Position numbers and translations under genes: made by a program
DNA from: Anthopleura xanthogrammica
Taxonomy: Eukaryota; Cnidaria; Anthozoa; Actiniaria; Actiniidae
Direction: 5' to 3'
Assembly (NCBI GenBank): GCA_964019055.1
Contig: OZ025215.1
Location: 5,213,001 to 5,277,000 of the forward strand
DNA: 64,000 nucleotides
Shown here: one piece after another, positions 57,694-64,000 of the stretch
Numbering within the stretch: the first letter of the stretch is position 1
Layout: each line of letters opens with the position of its first letter
The notes under the pieces: model-generated
The model's input: only the letters and a program-made list of their open reading frames with translations
Told to the model about the DNA's origin: nothing
The model's database searches: none

Positions 57694-60600
57694 TTAAGTA
57701 TCCAGGGGCTCTTCGGCTTCCTCACGGATTCCAAGTTCTTCTAGTAATTTTTTCTCCATTTCTAGATATTCTTGGTATTCCTAAGTCAAGAGAGAAGAAG
57801 TTAACTGTTAAAAAGACACGAAAGACATTTCAAGAAATTAAAATCTTCCCAATCAAGACAAAATGATCAAAGAATATTACGATCACAAGCTAAATAAATC
57901 ATTTAAATATAGTCAGGTCTGTTAGCGAAAAGATCGTGCATTTTTGAGTACAAGCACCAAACTTGGCACAAATATTCGTTGGGGCATACTAAACACATTT
58001 AGGGGTGGGTGCCAAAATATGGCACGCCACACTCTCAATTAGATTGTTCAATTTCATCAAAATTTATAAGAAACGGAACACTTTCCTTCAAGTTTTAACT
58101 CTAACATGGAAGAGTTGTTTAAAAAAGTCAGAATGGCGTTTACAGTTTGTTGATATCTCTTTTTGTTCCAGAGATATCAAAAGTTTTCCAAATATGCAAA
58201 TTAGCGAATGATGACGTAATCAGTCATAAAATGATTTATAAAATAACTTTGATATTACGCGCGCTCTGATTGGTCAAAAAGCCATGTTTTATGAGAGCAT
58301 AATACATGCTCACGTCATTTTTTTTCTCTCTCGAAAAGTTAGTTATTTTATAAAAGCAATAAAAAACAGTTTTCCATGTATTATACTCTGATAAAGACAC
58401 TTGGGATGTGGAGAGAACACTTGAGAAGCTAGAAAACACTCTGCTACGCGTCGTGGTTTCCTACGCTTCTCTCGTGTTCTCTCCACATCCCGCGTGTCTT
58501 TATCAGAGTATAATACACGGAAAAACTGTTTTTTATTCCTTAAGTATATATCGGTAGAAATAAGACTGAAATGATCCACTCTATGACCATAGGGGATGAT
58601 TCTTACAGCCATTTCTTCATCAATTCTAATAAGAAAGAGGTATTTTGTAATTTTGTTTAAAATAGCTGTCTGGGCACAGTTTTCTTTCAATTGTAAGTAC
58701 TTAAAGCTTTGCTCATGTGTCTGTTTTAAAAAGTACATTAATCATGTGAAGTTTTAGTCATTTTGTCTTATTTTTTACAGAGAAATTCTTTAAATATATG
58801 TTTTGTAAACTGACTCTGTCCAGCCAATGAAGTCATCAGTTGCTAATTTGCATATTTGGAAAAGTTTTGATATCTCTGCAACAAAAAGAGATATCAAAAA
58901 ACTGTAAACGCCATTCTGGCTTTTTTAAACAGCACTTCCATGTTAGCACAAAAACTTGAAGGAATTCTCTTTGTTTCATATAAATTTTGATAAAGTTTAT
59001 AAATCTAGTAGAGAGTGTGACGTGCCTCCCCCGACCCCCCTATTTATGGCACCCACCCCTAAATGTGTTTAGTATGCCCCAACAAACATTTGTGCCAAGT
59101 TTGGTGCTTGTACTCAAAAGTGCACGATCTTTTCTTTTTTTCAGATCAGGAAATCATGCTTTGCGCGCCTAGTCAGATCACCTGGACACATCTATCTTAC
59201 TTTTTCTCTTTTTAATGACATTAGACAATAGAATGAGAGACAGACTTCCGTCTCTTAAGGGAGTTCGTGTCAGATAGGAACCAGACCTTTTGCAATTCGC
59301 GGAAATTTCTCGCGCGGGAAATTTAAAATAGACCTTTTGCGAAGTTTGGAGAGCTATATCTCGGAAAAGAATGGACCAAATAGAGCTTATCCGCTATTTT
59401 TGCGTCTCAGTTTCTATACTGACTACAGAAAACAAAAGCTGTGGAGGATTTTAAGCAACATTCCATGAAACATTGCTTGCAACATTTTGATTACAGAACT
59501 ATTTCAGCAGCCAAAACAGGGAGAATCTCGATTTTCTCGAGTAATTTACAAGGATAATACCAATGACATAAACAAAATAAAACAGGCAATCAAGTTTTCA
59601 TATCTCAGTTTGATGTTGCATGCAATGTTGCACCGTGTGTCGGAGCCTTTACAAGCACTTTAATTGGACCCGGTAATATGACATTGTACACAACTCAGGG
59701 CTCGAAATAGCGGCCTGCCAATGGCCACAAAAGCCAGGCAAAACTTAAGGTTTGGCAGGCAAAAATAACAGTGAACTGCCACATCGAAAATAAAAATAAT
59801 AAAAAGGCAGGCAAAATTTACTGGACTGGCAGGCTATAGTTGTTTCCTATTTCGAGCCCTGCAACTCATGACCAAAGCTTTTTCTACGAAGTCCCCTTTT
59901 TTTCCATACCATTCGCTGTTTGGCTTCTAAATCTGCGTCTGTTTCCTCCTGTTTCTTGGAATCTTGTTTTTTAGACAATTGACCGTCGTGCTCTTTCTTT
60001 TCGATTTCGCGAATCCTCTGGCGTTCTTCAACAAAAGTAAGTCGCTTTACTTCGCGCTCAAAGAAATTCTCCATGACATTAGCCTAAGAAAGAAAACAAC
60101 ACGTTATTAAACCCTTACAGTGCCAATAAAAAGCCGTGGGAACCTAGAAATATTTCTGGAATGTTTCTTAACCAATCAGAAGTGTTATTGTTATCTTTCC
60201 TATATTTTGTGGTTAGAGGGTCATTTCTGCCAAAGGTGCAAAGGATAAGCTCAGTTTTTAAAGATTAAGAAAAAAGGTTTGGTTTTAATCGCCGAATGCA
60301 ATAATGAACGCCTCTTCAGTATCATATTTTTTCTTAATTCATATGTTAATTAACCACTACATTAGAATTATAGATTAGAATGATATCAACAAGGCTAGAA
60401 AGTTTGAGGTAGAAATATTAAACTCTTGAGAAGTTATGAGAATTTCCCAAATGTGAAAAAACACTGGAAAACACCAGAACGTGGCGGGTCAGCTCTCAGT
60501 TGACTGAACACATACAAAATACTGCATTTTCGACTACAAATAACTTCACTGAAATTCGATTTATAGCAAAAAAACTTTCCAAAAATACATATTTTTGCTT

Positions 60601-62862
60601 GCTCTTTCTTATGGTGGTGCTCATTTTCAAAGATTAGTTTTTATTTCTGAAAGTCAATAGCGGCCATTATTGCATTCGGCGTAGTTGTATGTAGAACTGA
60701 CCTCTGTGATGTTTGTACTAAACTACTAAACCCAATTTAAAAGATAGTTTTCTCGGTCAATACTCCAGTTTCACATTCGATGGAAACCGCTGTTTTTGAA
60801 GACCACAGACGCATTTGTACAGGCTTAGCCTCGCTTATAAGTCAGCTATTCAACGACATCATTAAAAGTCCGTGGGATTTCAAAACATTGGTATTGTTCA
60901 ACTTACACATTCTTTACATTACGGTTGACTTATGCAAATCATTAGCAACAGCCAACTGTAATGTAAAGAATGTGCAAGTTGAATAATACCAATCCCACGG
61001 ACTTTTAATGGTGCCTTTGAATAGCTGACTTATAAACGAGGCTAAGCCTGTACAAATGAGACTGTGGTCTTCAAAAACAGAGGTTTCCATCGAATGTGAA
61101 ACTGGAGTATTTGGAAATGCGTGTAACCCAAAAACCCATGAAGGTACGTTAGGCCCGGTTTAGATGTCGAAGTTCACATGTGCCGAATCTAATGCAAATG
61201 AGCAAAACCTATTGTTTGAGTTCATTTGCATTAGCCTGATTCGGCTTATGTGAACTTCGACGTCTAAACCGGGCCTAACCCAAAGCCAGTTGTTGAATCA
61301 ATCATGTTCATTTCCCCCTTTTTTGGTGTTTCATGAGTTTCGATAATCGTCGACATTGACTCCTTCGAAAAAGTTTTAATTGAAAAGCATGGCATACTTC
61401 ATTAGTAGATGGATGTCTAAGATTCCATGGTACTTCCATTACATGTAGTGTTCCCATGGTATCCCCCACGGCCAATAGCTGTTGCTTGCCTATAATAACA
61501 ATAATTTATAATTAATACGAGATTGAGTTCAATGTGGCGAGTAATCAGTTCAGTAATTTACCGAGGTAAATAATAACATCAAGAAATCACAGATGTAGAG
61601 AAATCATTTTTTTCGAAAAACCGACATCAATAATCGTGCCATTTTGACAGCTTACTCCCTTATTCAGATTGCGTGTGCTCGCTGGTTTTTCTTTTGAAAA
61701 TAATCCTAAAGAACATCACTCTCCTAAACCCTTTATATATAGTCATTTGAAAAAACGTTGTCACTGATCGGCTCCGCGACTGAACCGAAATGGAGTATGG
61801 GTAGAAATCGCTGAAGCGCTTAATCATTCGCTGAAGTAGTTGTTGGTTCTTACTAATAAGATAATATAAACAGCAACCCTCTAAATGTATGTCTTCGGGT
61901 TTTGTCGATACGACTAATATTCAGTCAAAGATGTTCCAAATTTTGAAACTGTTAAGCCATTAAAATACTATTTGGCCAGCGAATTTTTGTTCTGTAAGCC
62001 CGGTGCATATTTAATAAGTGAAGAATTCAACCGCTTCAGTGATTTTTACCCATACTCCCGTTCGGGCTAGTCGCGTAGCCGCGGAGCCGATCGACGACAA
62101 CGTTTTTTCAATTGACTGTACTTATTTCAAAAACGTTAGTCACTAAAAACCTAGAAAGCTGAGGTCGCTAAGGATCATGGGAAACATTTTACATCAAACA
62201 AATAAAGCTTTAAATTTGATAGAAACTGCAGCTTGGAGATGCTGACAGGAGATGAAATTTTACCTGGTAAAATGTCTCAAGTCCATTAATAGCTATCAAG
62301 CAGTTGAAACGTGTAAAATGTATCTACCAATAATCTTTGCCAGTCTCAGCTTTGTAGCTTTTCAGGTGACTTACTTTATTGAAATAAGTATATGGCATTA
62401 GAATACAGCTATTTCAAAAAAAAGTTGGTGAAGGTTTTGTTGCATATTGCATGTAGCATGTTGCATGTTGCATGTTGTTTACCAAGCTTGAAATGCATTA
62501 TATTCAAATGTAAATAATGTCAGCACAGAAGAAAATACGCTAGAAAAACCTGCAGACAAAGTTTGGGAAAACCCTATATTGCTGTGACCTTTTGATGATT
62601 GGATTTTTATCACCCATAACGTATTTAGGGCTTGGTATGCAACATGCAACAAGCAACAAGACCTTCACTAACTTTTTTTGAAATAGCTGTATATGACGCT
62701 CGTATAAATGAAAATTGAAGCGATTTTTCGATATCAGAGCCATTCAAGCAGGGGCTTACTAGTACAAAGCTTAGGATATTTTACGCACCTGATACCTGAT
62801 GTGGATAGATTGTTGTTATAGGAGATGCAGTAACGTTCTGGGTCAAGGACGGCTCATGGGAC
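57694..62862 (-). CDS. Unrecognised coiled-coil protein, three exons seen, 5' partial
   Basis: Three minus-strand exons with GT/AG borders join in phase: 62796-62862 (ends TTIYPHQ), 59910-60083 (174 nt, ANVMENFFEREVKRLTFVEE to LEAKQRM) and 57694-57780 (87 nt, EYQEYLEMEKKLLEELGIRE to a TAA stop). The first starts with one base completing a codon from an exon not found. Alternatively translation starts at the Met in exon 59910-60083, giving 83 residues. The sequence is rich in Glu, Lys, Arg and Gln with heptad-like spacing and no membrane segment, so a helical coiled coil is likely. No family is recognised. The introns contain several palindromic and TIR elements. Confidence 0.5.
57928..59133. 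mobile_element. Inverted-repeat element with about 300-bp arms and a nested palindrome
   Basis: 57928-58225 (GATCGTGCA...CAAGCACCAAACTTGGCAC...TTTAGGGGTGGGTGCC) is the reverse complement of about 58835-59133. A foldback at about 58240-58545 sits in the centre. The CCAAGTTTGGTGCTTGTAC core recurs at 28071-28090 and the other end at 34820-34990. Non-coding. Confidence 0.65.
58360..58545. repeat. Foldback palindrome nested in the 57928 element
   Basis: AAAACAGTTTTCCATGTATT and AGACACTTGGGATGTGGAGA at the left are inverted at 58474-58535. Confidence 0.75.
59697..59861. mobile_element. MITE with CAGGGCTCGAAAT termini
   Basis: CAGGGCTCGAAAT at the left is perfectly inverted (ATTTCGAGCCCTG) at the right. 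CAACT flanks both sides. It ends about 50 bp beyond the donor of the coiled-coil exon 59910-60083. The CAGNG-type end recalls hAT elements, but those make 8-bp duplications. Confidence 0.7.
60760..61110. repeat. Foldback palindrome with about 165-bp arms
   Basis: ATACTCCAGTTTCACATTCG at the left and the inverted sequence at 61091-61110 start two long arms that include AAAAGTCCGTGGGAT and CACATTCTTTACATTA. One of the longest foldbacks in the window. Confidence 0.8.
61149..61278. mobile_element. MITE with TTAGGCCCGG termini
   Basis: TTAGGCCCGGTTTAGA...GAAGTTCACAT is inverted at 61250-61278, with a GCAAATGA centre pair. Confidence 0.75.
61741..62117. mobile_element. Foldback element with about 85-bp arms
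   Basis: AGTCATTTGAAAAAACGTTG and GATCGGCTCCGCGACT at the left are inverted at 62060-62117, with an inner GTATGGGTA...TACCCATAC pair. Confidence 0.7.
62406..62689. mobile_element. CAGCTATTTCAAAAAA MITE flanked by TA
   Basis: CAGCTATTTCAAAAAAAAG is inverted at the right (TTTTTTTGAAATAGCTG), with TA on both sides (62404-62405, 62690-62691), as for mariner-like or PIF-like target use. The inner ends carry GTTGCAT repeats. Best copy of the family also at 36332 and 18432. Confidence 0.8.
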
Positions 62863-64000
62863 CTGCAGACAATAACGACTTTTATCATATGGCAATGTAA
62901 TTTCCGTGCTCCGTTCAGCAATAAAGCACGCAGGAAGTGACGTAAGCACGAAAGCAGAGTGAAGAGAAGCACGCAGGCTTGTGCTTTACACATTCGATTC
63001 ATGAGTGCTTTCGGCACGTTCTAAAAGCTGTTTTATTTGTTAATCAGATCGATGTTTTCAAGTCTGCATGTTAGGAGAAACAAGGAGTCGACCTGTACTT
63101 TTTAACTGCACACAAAAACTAAGAAAAAAAATCTTTGAAATTAATAGTGCCGGACTCGAAAAACGATTGAGACTCGACGACAAAACAGGATCATCAAAAA
63201 CCAAAAAGAATATAAATGATATATATATTTTACGCCGATCATGCAGGGAGACACGACTAGCAGGGGTCATGAGTAAAGCGCTTGATGCGTGATCGAATTG
63301 GAATTTAGAAGTTGATTTCTACGGGGGGAGGAAAACCGGCCGAGAACCTACAATCTTGGACAAAATGGTTGAGAATTTTTGAGTTTTTAAGGATATATTG
63401 TGTAAAACACAGTTAAATCCCTCTCGAACGACCCCCCTCCCCCCAGAACAATGTTGGGTCTGTCGAGAGGGAACTGTGCTAGTAGTTAGGCTGCTATCGT
63501 CCAAAAAAATGCTGAATTGTTCACTTTAGTGATAGAAGCATGAAACTTTGCATGATTACTACTAACAATGTTACTAACAAAATCTGATATGGATCCAGGC
63601 TGACTTACGCTCCAGAGCGGAGATATGCGCATGCCCTAAAATGGCCAGCATGAAAACGAGGCTGAACAATAAAATGACTAAAAGGGGACCTAAAAATCCA
63701 GAATTTCACTCCATATCGATATAGCAGTCATATATATATATGTATATTGGTTTGTGGTAATATAAAGTACTGAAACTCTGATCACGTGACCTTTATTTGG
63801 AGTTTTACTTATTTTACTTGGGATCCCTGTGGTATATATATTTACTTAAAAAAGATGATATGATAAATATATTCTTTTCAGTTCTGATTATGCTTTCCTG
63901 TTGAGAATTCTTCTTTTCTAAAATAGCTAGATTTTTCTTTACTCTTACTTTGCTTTTAATTATACAATTATTAGGGTTGTTTCATGATTAAACTAATTTG
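62863..64000. other. Unassigned end of window with a SINE tail
   Basis: 63290-63345 is a minus-oriented SINE tail (GAATTGGAATTTAGAAGTTG, GGAGGAAAACCG). The remainder is AT-rich, with TATATA repeats near 63730; no gene recognised. Confidence 0.45.

Noticed and set aside
58343..58738. 131-residue minus-strand frame
   Set aside because: Runs through a palindrome and the arm of an inverted-repeat element; no protein-like composition.
60780..60986. 68-residue plus-strand frame
   Set aside because: Lies in the arm of a foldback palindrome.
1..64000. CRISPR array, operons or bacterial origin
   Set aside because: No regularly spaced repeats; genes have spliceosomal introns and are widely spaced.

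Overview
This 64-kb window is nuclear DNA of an animal, most likely an anthozoan cnidarian (a stony coral or close relative). The call is an inference. It rests on intron-rich AT-rich sequence, a nine-exon C9orf72 homologue with its coding parts scattered over 17 kb, a P1B-type zinc/cadmium ATPase of a type I recall from coral genomes, and a dense load of MITE-like palindromes, a tRNA-derived SINE family, LINE and DIRS-like fragments, a PIF1-helicase transposon and a compact Maverick/Polinton-type element. Genes are sparse; most of the window is mobile or mobile-derived DNA.

Layout. 0.2-8.1 kb: a 7.9-kb transposon with about 290-bp terminal inverted repeats and a decayed multi-exon PIF1-like helicase gene; a separate 2.1-kb inverted-repeat element has inserted into its left arm. 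8.2-13.8 kb: inverted-repeat elements, SINE copies and palindromes. 13.9-17.5 kb: a young 3.6-kb element with 814/818-bp inverted repeats and a 6-bp target duplication. Each arm carries a PC4-like ssDNA-binding ORF; the centre carries an acidic zinc-finger ORF and an intact tRNA-Trp(CCA) gene. 17.5-24.2 kb: repeats, including a truncated LINE bounded by two 216-bp direct repeats. 24.2-41.6 kb: the C9orf72 homologue on the minus strand, whose nine in-phase coding exons give about 476 aa; its introns hold a decayed RTE-type LINE, another LINE tail, SINEs, MITEs and a TIR element with part of a Crypton-related ORF. 41.6-48.2 kb: repeats plus two small single-membrane-span proteins in tandem. 48.2-56.2 kb: a DIRS-like fragment, then a heavy-metal P-type ATPase gene flanked by about 1-kb direct duplications; the ATPase reading frame has one frameshift. 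57.7-62.9 kb: three phase-compatible exons of an unrecognised coiled-coil protein on the minus strand, with several elements in its introns.

The host genes show no functional link to each other: C9orf72 acts in autophagy and small-GTPase regulation, and the ATPase in metal efflux. The strongest candidate for an undescribed system is the 3.6-kb Polinton-like element, which lacks any visible polymerase, integrase, protease or capsid gene. It keeps two copies of a PC4-like gene, a zinc-finger gene and a tRNA gene, and looks like a non-autonomous or satellite derivative mobilised by a larger relative. No similarity search was possible. Exon calls come from reading frames, splice sites, phase and remembered family sequences.
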